Shown here: positions 1 to 7,497 of the stretch, in pieces
How positions within the stretch are numbered: position 1 is the stretch's first letter
Layout: the number at the start of each line of letters is the position of its first letter
Assembly (NCBI GenBank): GCA_002050355.1
Contig: MWYY01000058.1
Span: 1-64,000 of the forward strand
Length of the DNA: 64,000 bases
Direction of reading: 5' to 3'
Origin: Acidobacteria bacterium 28-9
GTDB taxonomy: Bacteria; Acidobacteriota; Blastocatellia; Pyrinomonadales; Pyrinomonadaceae
The notes under the pieces: model-generated
What the model was told of the DNA's origin: nothing
The model's database searches: none
The model's input: only the letters and a program-made list of their open reading frames with translations
Translations under genes and position numbers: made by a program

Positions 1-123
1 AGTTGTGGTCTAACTTTAGACCGCGACGAAAACGCCGCTATAAACATTCTCAGACTTGGATTAGAGTCTGTCGGTAATCAATCCGTAGAAGCCACTTCCA
101 AACTTTGTTTGGTGGTGGAGTAA
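1..123 (+). CDS. IS200/IS605 OrfB (TnpB-like) protein, C-terminal end only
   Basis: The window opens inside this gene, and only the last 40 codons are visible, ending TAA at 121-123. The translation holds SCG followed by the DRDENAAINI block, which is the conserved C-terminal end of IS605 OrfB/TnpB (last Cys of the zinc ribbon, then the DRDxNAAxNI motif of the RuvC-like domain). TnpB proteins are RNA-guided nucleases carried by IS200/IS605 elements. No tnpA is visible, so it may be a solo-orfB element. The upstream part and left end lie outside the window, so whether the gene is intact cannot be judged. Confidence 0.85.
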   Translation, partial: SCGLTLDRDENAAINILRLGLESVGNQSVEATSKLCLVVE

Positions 124-145
124 TCACTGGCTTTGTTAAGACAAA

Positions 146-182
146 AAAAACGCTTCCTAAATCGAGCGTTTTGCGGAAGCAG
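146..182 (+). repeat. inverted repeats downstream of tnpB, likely right end of the element
   Basis: Just after the TnpB stop, two nested inverted repeats can be seen: AAAACGC...GCGTTTT and GCTTCC...GGAAGC, alternative pairings over the same stretch. Right ends of IS200/IS605 elements carry such imperfect hairpins, and in TnpB systems this region also forms the 3' part of the guide RNA scaffold. The exact element boundary and guide cannot be fixed from one copy. Confidence 0.4.
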
Positions 183-260
183 CGGAGAGAGGGAGGCATA
201 TGACTTTCGAGAATATCTTAGGTCTTTAAAAATAATATTTTTCAAAATTTAGGCTTAGAC

Positions 261-266
261 TATAAT
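261..266 (+). promoter_or_regulatory. candidate -10 box of the histidine kinase gene
   Basis: A perfect TATAAT lies 57 bp ahead of the ATG at 323. No good -35 sits at 16-18 bp. A transcript starting near 273 would leave the alternative TTG at 272 at or before the RNA start, which supports the ATG at 323 as the real start. Confidence 0.4.
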
Positions 267-322
267 AAAATTTGGTGCGGGGAATCATAATTGCGGCAAA
301 CCGAAGCGAGAGTTCTAAATCT

Positions 323-2176
323 ATGTTGATAAAAAATTCGGAAATACAATTGCCTGTGGACGATCGGTTTATGGCGTTATTTGAACAATCTCCGCTGAGC
401 ATCCAAATTATGTCGCCAGATGGACGTATCGTTCAAGTAAATAAAGCGTGGGAAAATTTGTGGGGCGTAACGCTCGACCAGCTTGACGGATACAATATAC
501 TCGAAGACGAACAGTTGAAAGAAAAAGGCGTAATGCCGTATATCGAGCGTGCCTTCGGCGGACAATCAGTTGAAATTCCGCTAGTTCACTACGATCCGAA
601 TGTAACCATTCCCGACCTGACACGCCACGTCGAGCCGAAAAGATGGACTAAAGCGGTTATTTACCCGATAAAAAATTCTGTCGGTCAAGTGCAGGAAATA
701 GTTCTGATACACGAGGATATTACCGACCGAATACGAAACGAAGAACAAATAAAAGTTAACGAGCTGAGCTACAACAGCCTTTTGGAAAATGCCAACGACA
801 TTATTTATTCTCATGACCTGTTGGGAAATTACATCTCCGTAAACCGCGCGGCTGAAAAAATTACGGGTTACCCTTTGGAAGAGTTGAGGAAAATGAACAT
901 TACTCAGCTTATCGTTCCCGAGCATCACGAGCGAATCAGGCAGGTAATTGAAAGCAAATTTCACGACCCGACACCGAGCATTCACGAATTTGATTTAGTG
1001 ACAAAAGACGGTCGACGCATTACGCTGGAAGTCAACCCGAGAGTTTCTTTGATTGAGAAAGAAACCTTGGCAATCGAAGGTGTTGCCCGCGATATTACCA
1101 AGCGCAAACAGATGGAAAACGATTTGCACAAATCTGAACAAAGGCTCAGATTGGCAATGCAAGCGGCAAAAATTTATTCGTGGGAAATTGATTTGTTGAC
1201 TCAGGAAGTTACATACTCGGAGAATGCCGCCGCGCTGTCCGATTTGGAATCGCTGATAAAAAACTTTACGGAAATAAGTGAAATTATTCATCCCGAAGAT
1301 CTCGAACATTCATTGGAAATGTATGAGCGCGCACTTGAGGGAAGCGGTACTTTCACGCATCAGTATCGCGTCGTCAATCTGACTAAAGGAACATTCTGGA
1401 ACGAATCACACGCCGTAGCCGTTCGGGACGCGGATGGAACACCCGTTCGGCTCATTGGTATCACGCAAAACATCAACGAGCGTAAAATGATTGAAGAAGT
1501 CCGGCTTACGTGGGCTGCACGCCTCGAAGAAGCCCGCGAGGAAGAGCGCCGGCGTCTTTCGCTCCAACTACACGATGATATCGTTCAGCAGTTGGCTGTC
1601 GCGTCAATAAAGCTCCAGCGAGTTGAAAAAAAGCTGGTTGAATTATTGCCCGAGGAAAATGCCGTATTTGCAGACCTTGTAATTACGCAGGAGCTTTTAC
1701 ACCGAAACCAAATATCGCTTCGTCAGATGGCGCAGATACTGCATTCGGGCGTGTTGGAGCAATTTGGACTGGCAGAAGCTTTTCGCAAATTCACGCAAAA
1801 CGTCGACACATTTTTAACCGATCAGCCGACAGCCATTTCTCTGAATTTTGCTGACAATTTTCCGCGTCTTGCACCAGCTGTCGAAAACGGCATTTATCGT
1901 ACGACACAGGAAGCGGTAATCAATGCACTCAAACATTCGCAAGCTAAATCTATTTCCGTTACTCTCGATATTCGTGAAGGTTTGGCTTTTGTCATTGTCC
2001 GTGATGACGGATGCGGTTTCGATTTGGAGAGAATCGAAAGCAACGGAATCGGGTTGGCGAGTATGTATGAAAGAGCAGAATTAATTGATGCCACACTAAA
2101 TATTTCATCGAAAGAGGGAAAAGGAACTACGGTAAATCTTGCAGTTCTACTCGAAAAGAGCAGACGCAAAGCATAA
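323..2176 (+). CDS. PAS-domain sensor histidine kinase, NarX/DegS (HisKA_3) type
   Basis: Soluble sensor kinase of 617 residues. Three PAS domains follow one another (about residues 13-130, 145-265 and 275-400); the first two end in the typical EDITDR and RDITKRK signatures. Then comes a HisKA_3 dimerisation/phosphoacceptor region with the phospho-His in LQLHDDIVQQL (about residue 417), and an HATPase domain with the N box NALKHS (about 534) and the DDGCGF and GIGLASM glycine boxes. No membrane segment is visible, so it should sense a cytoplasmic signal. The ATG at 323 is preferred over an in-frame TTG at 272 because a TATAAT lies at 261-266. The NarL-type regulator 365 bp downstream is the likely partner. 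The signal is unknown. Confidence 0.9.
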   Translation: MLIKNSEIQLPVDDRFMALFEQSPLSIQIMSPDGRIVQVNKAWENLWGVTLDQLDGYNILEDEQLKEKGVMPYIERAFGGQSVEIPLVHYDPNVTIPDLTRHVEPKRWTKAVIYPIKNSVGQVQEIVLIHEDITDRIRNEEQIKVNELSYNSLLENANDIIYSHDLLGNYISVNRAAEKITGYPLEELRKMNITQLIVPEHHERIRQVIESKFHDPTPSIHEFDLVTKDGRRITLEVNPRVSLIEKETLAIEGVARDITKRKQMENDLHKSEQRLRLAMQAAKIYSWEIDLLTQEVTYSENAAALSDLESLIKNFTEISEIIHPEDLEHSLEMYERALEGSGTFTHQYRVVNLTKGTFWNESHAVAVRDADGTPVRLIGITQNINERKMIEEVRLTWAARLEEAREEERRRLSLQLHDDIVQQLAVASIKLQRVEKKLVELLPEENAVFADLVITQELLHRNQISLRQMAQILHSGVLEQFGLAEAFRKFTQNVDTFLTDQPTAISLNFADNFPRLAPAVENGIYRTTQEAVINALKHSQAKSISVTLDIREGLAFVIVRDDGCGFDLERIESNGIGLASMYERAELIDATLNISSKEGKGTTVNLAVLLEKSRRKA

Positions 2177-2541
2177 TCCGTTTTTATAAACGCGCTTTAC
2201 TAAAATCTCTATTACAAACACATTACGCGAAAATTTTCGACGCTTTAAAAAATTGGATCTACCGTTGAACAACAGCTTAGAAAATAAATCCTAAAAGTTT
2301 AAGATTTTGAATTAGTATTCCTTCCGAATAGCGCGTATAATAAGAGAAAAGATAATTTTAGGCGGTTTTGTCTCTAGCTTTTGTTTGATCGCATTCTGAA
2401 AAGAATGCGGTTGTCCCTTTTATTGTCTTTTAAAACCTTTTTCGTAATTTCGCCGATGACAGTTTTATTAAACAGTGAGCGCACCGAATTAAAGATTTGA
2501 AACCAGATTTCTATCTTAAATTTGGGAGGATTTTAAGGAAG
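2177..2541. other. 365-bp intergenic region between kinase and regulator genes
   Basis: No coding region seen. It holds a TATAAT at 2336-2341 (a possible promoter for the regulator gene, without a well-spaced -35) and a perfect 8-bp hairpin at 2390-2409. The rest is AT-rich without clear structure. Confidence 0.5.
2390..2409 (+). terminator. 8-bp hairpin with GAAA loop, possible terminator or leader element
   Basis: CGCATTCT-GAAA-AGAATGCG is a perfect stem with a GNRA tetraloop. It is followed by a broken T-rich tract (CCTTTTATTGTCTTTT), weaker than a classical intrinsic terminator. It may end the kinase transcript or, if the TATAAT at 2336 is used, sit in the leader of the regulator gene. 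Confidence 0.4.
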
Positions 2542-3198
2542 ATGATTACAATTGTAATAGCCGATGACCACGACTTGGTACGCGAAAGTATTGTATCTCT
2601 TCTCAAAGAAGTTCCTAACTTTAAGTTAATTGGTCAGTGTTCAAACGGACGTCAAATGATTAGTTTGGTAAGTCGTCTTCGCCCGAATGTTGCCGTCGTG
2701 GACATATCCATGCCCGAACTAAACGGAATCGATACGGCGCGGCAGATTCACAAAACCAATCCTTCGACGCGAATAATTGCCTTGTCTATTTTCACTGACG
2801 AAGCTTACATTCGAGATATGATTAACGCCGGAATTTCCGGGTACGTCGTCAAATGCGGCGCGGCTAGAGATTTGATTGAAGCTATTCACAAAGGCTCGAG
2901 AGGAAAAATCTATTTCAGCGGAGAAATTGCCGATATTGCTGATAAAATTCAAAATTGTAAAGGCATACGCAGAAACGTAAATTCTTCAATTGCCGAACGC
3001 CCGCTCACAGCACGTGAAAGGGAAGTGCTGCAGCTTATCGGGGAAGGCTCTTCAACGGTAGAGATTGCCGCCAAACTGCACATCGGCGCAACAACCGTCA
3101 AAAGTCACCGAAATAATATTATGGACAAACTCAACGTGCGCGATATTGCCGGTTTGACGCGGCAGGCTATTCGATTGAAACTTGTGCATATTGAATAA
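2542..3198 (+). CDS. NarL/FixJ-family response regulator
   Basis: Two-domain response regulator of 218 residues. The receiver begins ITIVIADDH, has the phosphoacceptor Asp at about residue 54 (VVDISMPE) and the conserved Lys in GYVVKCGA. The C-terminal LuxR-type helix-turn-helix (about residues 150-210) has the block LTAREREVLQLIGEG and the recognition helix region TTVKSHRNNIMDKL. The ATG at 2542 was chosen over one at 2497 because the family starts directly at the receiver's first strand, and an AAGGA lies just upstream. It most likely accepts phosphate from the HisKA_3 kinase encoded before it; kinases of that class pair with NarL-type regulators. Confidence 0.93.
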   Translation: MITIVIADDHDLVRESIVSLLKEVPNFKLIGQCSNGRQMISLVSRLRPNVAVVDISMPELNGIDTARQIHKTNPSTRIIALSIFTDEAYIRDMINAGISGYVVKCGAARDLIEAIHKGSRGKIYFSGEIADIADKIQNCKGIRRNVNSSIAERPLTAREREVLQLIGEGSSTVEIAAKLHIGATTVKSHRNNIMDKLNVRDIAGLTRQAIRLKLVHIE

Positions 3199-3379
3199 TA
3201 AATTAAATACCACTCCAAAAAATGCCGGAATTTGTTGTAAAATCCATTATTAAATTTATTCGCTCCGATTTTTAACCGACAAATCCATCGTATAATTCAA
3301 CTTTTATAAAAATCAACTTGGTATTTCCAATAGAATCGCTACAATAGAATTCAAATTTTCTAAAACAAAAAATCTGGAA

Positions 3380-3601
3380 ATGAATTGGAATATGGAAGAA
3401 TTTTTGAAACAGTTGATGGGAAAAAAAATCGATGTGTCGTGCGGCACAAACGCGACTTTTAGCGGCGAGGTCAGCGCCGTGAAAGGCGGTGTTTTGCACC
3501 TTCGTGACGAAGAAGAACGAGTCGCGTATGTGGCGATTGACAAAATCGCGGTTGTTTGGGAAGTCAAAGAACACCAAACCCGACCGGGCTTTGTCGGCTG
3601 A
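3380..3601 (+). CDS. small MM0924-like protein
   Basis: A 73-residue soluble protein. The pattern of a short helix (EEFLKQLMGKKIDV), a strand-rich core (TFSGEVSAVKGGVLHL) and the end YVAIDKIAVVWEVKE resembles the MM0924 family of small beta-rich, Sm-like proteins whose role is not known. A second ATG at 3392 is possible. It stands alone ahead of pgk, with a possible terminator between them. The family call is from memory of the motif pattern. Confidence 0.7.
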   Translation: MNWNMEEFLKQLMGKKIDVSCGTNATFSGEVSAVKGGVLHLRDEEERVAYVAIDKIAVVWEVKEHQTRPGFVG

Positions 3602-3627
3602 AGCAAAAGCAAATTTTTATTTTCGAG

Positions 3628-3671
3628 AAGCGTAGTATAATGTCAAAAATTATTACGCTTTTTTATTTTTT
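3628..3671 (+). terminator. candidate intrinsic terminator before pgk
   Basis: AAGCGTA (3628-3634) pairs with TACGCTT (3654-3660), followed by a long T-rich run to 3671. The 19-nt loop also holds a TATAAT-type box (3636-3641), so the region may both end the upstream transcript and hold the pgk promoter. Confidence 0.4.
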
Positions 3672-3680
3672 TATAAGATT

Positions 3681-4994
3681 ATGAATAAGAAAACGATAAA
3701 AGACGCAGACATCAAAGGAAAGCGAGTATTTATCCGCGTCGATTTTAATGTGCCGATAAAAAACGGCAAAATCGAAGACGACACACGAATTTTAGGAGCG
3801 TTGCCCACACTAAAATATGCAATGGAGCAAGGCGCAAAAGTCATTCTCGCCTCTCATTTAGGCAGACCTCTGAAGGACAAAAAGAAAGCCGAAGAAAAAG
3901 GAATGCCGTATGAAGCGGCAAATTACTCGCTCAAGCCCGTCTATGAATATCTGCGCTCGCTGCCCGTTCTGCAAGACGTTTCAACTCGCGGCGAAGAGCC
4001 GGTCGAAATCAAAAAAAACGTAATGACGCTTGGTAAAGCCGAGATAAAAAACGATAAAGTTTTCTTTGCCAACAATTGCGTCGGTGAACAAGTTAACACT
4101 CACATTGAAAATCTTAAAGAAGGTGAAGTTTTATTGCTGGAGAACTTGCGCCTGCACGAAGAAGAAGAAGCCAACGACGACGGCTTTGCTAAACAGCTTG
4201 CCGAACTTTGCGACGTTTACATCAACGACGCATTCGGCGCGGCGCATCGCGCGCACGCTTCAACGCAAGGCATTACAAAGTTTGTCAAAAATTCCGTCGC
4301 CGGTCTTTTGATGGAAAAAGAACTCGACTTTTTGGGCAGAGCGCTGAATAATCCCGAACGTCCGTTTGTCGCCATACTTGGCGGCGCAAAAGTCTCCGAC
4401 AAAATTCCGGTAATCGAATCTTTGATAAATCGTAAAGTTGACAAACTGCTTATCGGCGGCGCCATGGCTTACACATTTTTCAAAGCAAACGGCTACACCG
4501 TCGGCAGGTCTTTGGTCGAAGACGAGATGATGCCGCAGGCTTTGGAAATCGAAAAACTCGCAAAGGAGAAAAGCATTCAACTGATTCTTCCGACCGACCA
4601 CCAAGTTGTAGATAGCTACGACCCGCTTAATTCGCGCAAGACAATTCCCATAGATTTTACCAACAAAGGTCTCGTCGGTTTGGACATCGGGGCGGAAACC
4701 ATCGAAATTTTCAAAGCAGCTCTGAAAGGCGCGAAAACAATTGTCTGGAACGGTCCGATGGGAATGTTTGAAGAAAAACCATTTGACGAAGGCACGATTG
4801 CAATCGCTCAAGCCGTGGCAGAAGCAACCGAAAACGGCGCGACATCAATTGTCGGCGGCGGCGATTCGGTCGCGGCAGTCAACCAAGCCGGACTTGCCGG
4901 AAAAATTTCGCATATCTCGACCGGCGGCGGCGCAACGCTGGAATTTCTCGCCGGCGACGCGCTCCCAGGCGTCGAAGCTCTGAATGACAAATAA
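3681..4994 (+). CDS. pgk: phosphoglycerate kinase
   Basis: Glycolytic enzyme converting 1,3-bisphosphoglycerate and ADP to 3-phosphoglycerate and ATP in the cytoplasm. Substrate-binding landmarks are visible: RVDFNVP near the N-terminus, SHLGRP, the AHRAHAST arginine region, GGAKVSDK, the WNGPMGMFE hinge region and GGGDS near the C-terminus. At 437 residues it is about 40 longer than typical bacterial PGK; the extra residues fall around residues 80-130 in the N-terminal domain, between SHLGRP and the LLENLRLH motif. It is followed directly by a decayed Uma2 gene. Confidence 0.97.
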   Translation: MNKKTIKDADIKGKRVFIRVDFNVPIKNGKIEDDTRILGALPTLKYAMEQGAKVILASHLGRPLKDKKKAEEKGMPYEAANYSLKPVYEYLRSLPVLQDVSTRGEEPVEIKKNVMTLGKAEIKNDKVFFANNCVGEQVNTHIENLKEGEVLLLENLRLHEEEEANDDGFAKQLAELCDVYINDAFGAAHRAHASTQGITKFVKNSVAGLLMEKELDFLGRALNNPERPFVAILGGAKVSDKIPVIESLINRKVDKLLIGGAMAYTFFKANGYTVGRSLVEDEMMPQALEIEKLAKEKSIQLILPTDHQVVDSYDPLNSRKTIPIDFTNKGLVGLDIGAETIEIFKAALKGAKTIVWNGPMGMFEEKPFDEGTIAIAQAVAEATENGATSIVGGGDSVAAVNQAGLAGKISHISTGGGATLEFLAGDALPGVEALNDK

Positions 4995-5010
4995 TATATT
5001 TTATAAAATT

Positions 5011-5212
5011 ATGGGATTGCCAAAACTAAAACCTAAAATTTCAGTTCAAGATTATCTTGAATGTGAAAAGGTTAGCCAAATCAAAAACGAATATGTTGAC
5101 GGTGAAATATTTGCGATGGCTAGCACGAGTAAAAGCCATAATCGAATACTCGGAAATTTACGCAGGCGTCGAATTAATGGAAGCGAATGATTTTGAAAGA
5201 GGAAAATTTTAG
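5011..5212 (+). pseudogene. Uma2-family (DUF820) endonuclease-like gene, internally deleted
   Basis: The 5' part reads as a normal Uma2 N-terminus (KISVQDYLECEK, then IKNEYVDGEIFAMA and SHNRILGNL). From about 5150 the coding sense moves to another frame, SEIYAGVELMEAN, which matches the usual Uma2 C-terminal end, and stops with TAG at 5210-5212. Intact Uma2 proteins have about 180-200 residues, so roughly 120 central codons, including the nuclease core, are missing. The deletion joins the two ends out of frame. The first frame runs on to a stop at 5188-5190. Surely non-functional. Confidence 0.75.
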
Positions 5213-5215
5213 AAG

Positions 5216-5911
5216 ATGATAAAAGGAATTTTAATGGATTTTAACGGTATTATTATAAATGACGAGCCGCTTCATATGCGCGCGTATCAGGAAATTTTAT
5301 CCGGCGAAGGCATTTCGCTTTCAGAAACCGATTATTATTCGTGTCTCGGAATGGACGATAAAAGTTTTATAAATGCTCAATACAAACGTGCCGAAAAAGA
5401 TTTGACCGCTGAAAAAGTTCAGGAATTGATGAAAGTTAAAACGCGCCAATGGCGCGAGATTGTGGACGCTGAGGAAATCCCGCTTTTCGGCGGCGTGGAA
5501 AATTTTGTGCGGAAAATGGAAAAGGATTTCGCGCTCGGCATTGTCAGTATGGCGGTGCGTGAAGAAATCGAATTTGTTTTGGATAAACTGGAACTGCGTG
5601 ATTGCTTCTCAATTTTTGTCAGCGCGGAAGACGTTTCGTCTCACAAACCTAACCCCGAATGTTACTACAAAGGCTTTAACCTGCTCGACGCGGCGCGCAC
5701 AAAACGCGGGCGCAATCCGATGTCTCACAGGGAGTGTCTGGTGATTGAAGACTCGCCGCAAGGAATTACGGCTGGCAAAAGCGCCGGATTGAGAACTTTG
5801 GGCATTACTAACACGGTTGATGCCGCAAATTTGCGCGCAGCCGGCGCCGATTCGGTAAGCAAATCTTTGAATGATTGGATGCCTGATTCGATTAGGCGTG
5901 TATTTGTTTAA
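5216..5911 (+). CDS. HAD-superfamily hydrolase, beta-phosphoglucomutase-like, with DxN motif
   Basis: A 231-residue HAD protein of subfamily IA. The N-terminal motif I is MDFNGIIINDEPLH, with the nucleophile Asp at residue 8. The helical cap follows (about 17-90), then motif II (GIVSMA), motif III Lys in SSHKPNPECY and motif IV in VIEDSPQG. The second Asp of the usual DxD is Asn at residue 10. In standard HAD phosphatases that Asp is the general acid/base, so the reaction may be unusual or the activity weak. The layout otherwise resembles CbbY/beta-phosphoglucomutase enzymes. The start follows an AGAAG four bases after the decayed Uma2 gene. Confidence 0.85.
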   Translation: MIKGILMDFNGIIINDEPLHMRAYQEILSGEGISLSETDYYSCLGMDDKSFINAQYKRAEKDLTAEKVQELMKVKTRQWREIVDAEEIPLFGGVENFVRKMEKDFALGIVSMAVREEIEFVLDKLELRDCFSIFVSAEDVSSHKPNPECYYKGFNLLDAARTKRGRNPMSHRECLVIEDSPQGITAGKSAGLRTLGITNTVDAANLRAAGADSVSKSLNDWMPDSIRRVFV

Positions 5912-5937
5912 ATAAAAACAATGAAAGGTAAATAATA

Positions 5938-5984
5938 AAAAGTGAAAATCTTGAACTTTTCACTTTTAGTCTTTAGTTTTTCAC
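5938..5984 (+). terminator. 11-bp perfect hairpin built from 7-bp repeats
   Basis: AAAAGTGAAAA (5938-5948) pairs with TTTTCACTTTT (5957-5967). The right arm continues as 7-bp units TTTTCAC, TTTTAGT, CTTTAGT, TTTTCAC (5957-5984). It can act as an intrinsic terminator after the HAD gene, and is one of a family of period-7 palindromes in this window. Confidence 0.55.
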
Positions 5985-5993
5985 TAAATAAAT

Positions 5994-7493
5994 ATGGCAG
6001 AGCATCTTATAAATATCGAAGAAGCGCGCGAAAATCTTCTCGCGTGCGCGGCGTTTTTAGCCGAAGACATCAAAAGCGGCGATGGATTTGGCGAGGCGAT
6101 GAGGGAAATCGTTCCGCGTTATCTCGAAAAGGGCGAAGTGGATCTGGCGGCGCAGCTAGCCGATTCGATTGACGACCCGTTTGTGCGCGACCGACTTTTG
6201 TCGAACGTTGCCGACAAGTGTGCCGAAATTGGCGATGACGAATACGCTTTTCAGCTTGTCGAAGCCGTCGAAGATACTGGTTTGCAGTCCGAAGCCAGAG
6301 AAAGAATCGCCGTCAGAAAAGCCGAACAAGGTGAGTTTGAAAACGCTTTTGAAATAGCCGCCGCGCTCGACCATCCGGCGCACGCTTTGGGCGTAATTGC
6401 GTATCAGTTGACAATAAAAAACCAGGAAACCGAAGCCAAACAAACGCTCGAACGCATTGAATATCCGGCGGCGAAAGTCAACGCTTTGCAATTGATTGCC
6501 GAATTTTACGAGCAAAATAATCAAAAGGACAATGCTAACAACGTGCTTGACGAAGCAGTAACAACAGCGCTGGAAATTGATTTCCCGGAAGAAAAAATAA
6601 GAGTTTTACAGTATATCGCTGAACATTTCGCGCAAAACGGCAGAAACGATAAAGCCGTCGAAACTTTTGACAAAGCCAAAACGGAAGCCGAAAAACTCGG
6701 CGGCGTTTATCGAGATTCGTTCTTGGTCGGCATTTCGCTCGGCTTTTTGCGAGCGGGAAGTTTGGATTTAGCCGACCGAACACTCGATGCCGTAGCGGAA
6801 AAGACACAGATTGCGACGTGCCTTTTAGGATTTGCGCGTGAGTTTTGGGCGAAAGGCGACAAAAGCGAAGCACACGAAGCGCTCGAAGAATCCTACCAGA
6901 TTTTGAAATCGCAGCGCGACGCGGAAATACGTGACAGCCGCGCGCGTTTTAATTTATTGACGGCGGTCGCCGTCGAGTTTGCGCAGTTTGGAAAAGCCGA
7001 ACGCGCCATCGAAATAGCACACGGTTTACCGGATGAAAACGAGCAAACATCAGCTTTGTCGCAAATTGCGCAAGTCTGCACATTTCAGGAAAACGACCAG
7101 CTTGCGCGACAGGCAATAAACGCAATCGGCGAAGACGCGCAAAAAATGTTTGCTTTAATCAATGTATCGGACGCGAAAAATCGTTTGGAAAAGCGTGGTG
7201 AAGCAATCGAAATTTTGAATGAAGCGGCGCATCTAGCCGAAACCGTTCCACAATTGGCGGCGCGTTCAACAGCGCTAAACGAACTCGCCGCGCGTTTTGC
7301 CGAATACAACCAAAACGAAAGAGCGCGCGAATTTTCTCTGGAGAATTTGCAAACCATCGCGCAAATCCGCGACGAAAGCAGCCGCGCCGTTGCGCTCGCG
7401 CAATTGAACGACGTTTATGAAAAGGCAGATTTTACTTTGAACGACGCGGAAAAAATGATTTTGCAAACGATGATTCGCCGCGCCGAATGGTAA
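5994..7493 (+). CDS. alpha-helical repeat (TPR-like) protein of unknown function
   Basis: A soluble, acidic 499-residue protein built almost wholly of helix pairs with TPR-like spacing. Repeated patterns such as ARERIAVRKAEQGEFENAFEIA, AVEFAQFGKAERAIEIA and ALNELAARFAEYNQNERA run from about residue 40 to the end. No signal peptide, membrane segment or catalytic domain was recognised. It probably acts as a scaffold for protein contacts. It lies alone between the HAD gene and the convergent lysA; the 3' ends of the two genes are only 4 bp apart. Confidence 0.8.
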   Translation: MAEHLINIEEARENLLACAAFLAEDIKSGDGFGEAMREIVPRYLEKGEVDLAAQLADSIDDPFVRDRLLSNVADKCAEIGDDEYAFQLVEAVEDTGLQSEARERIAVRKAEQGEFENAFEIAAALDHPAHALGVIAYQLTIKNQETEAKQTLERIEYPAAKVNALQLIAEFYEQNNQKDNANNVLDEAVTTALEIDFPEEKIRVLQYIAEHFAQNGRNDKAVETFDKAKTEAEKLGGVYRDSFLVGISLGFLRAGSLDLADRTLDAVAEKTQIATCLLGFAREFWAKGDKSEAHEALEESYQILKSQRDAEIRDSRARFNLLTAVAVEFAQFGKAERAIEIAHGLPDENEQTSALSQIAQVCTFQENDQLARQAINAIGEDAQKMFALINVSDAKNRLEKRGEAIEILNEAAHLAETVPQLAARSTALNELAARFAEYNQNERAREFSLENLQTIAQIRDESSRAVALAQLNDVYEKADFTLNDAEKMILQTMIRRAEW

Positions 7494-7497
7494 TTTT

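Noticed and set aside
168..195. Possible reverse-strand tRNA-Ser 3' end (GCGGAGAGAGGGAG)
   Set aside because: The acceptor-like bases are present, but the T loop (TTCGAAT) and opposing T stem are absent, and no anticodon arm follows. Chance resemblance or a worn fragment.
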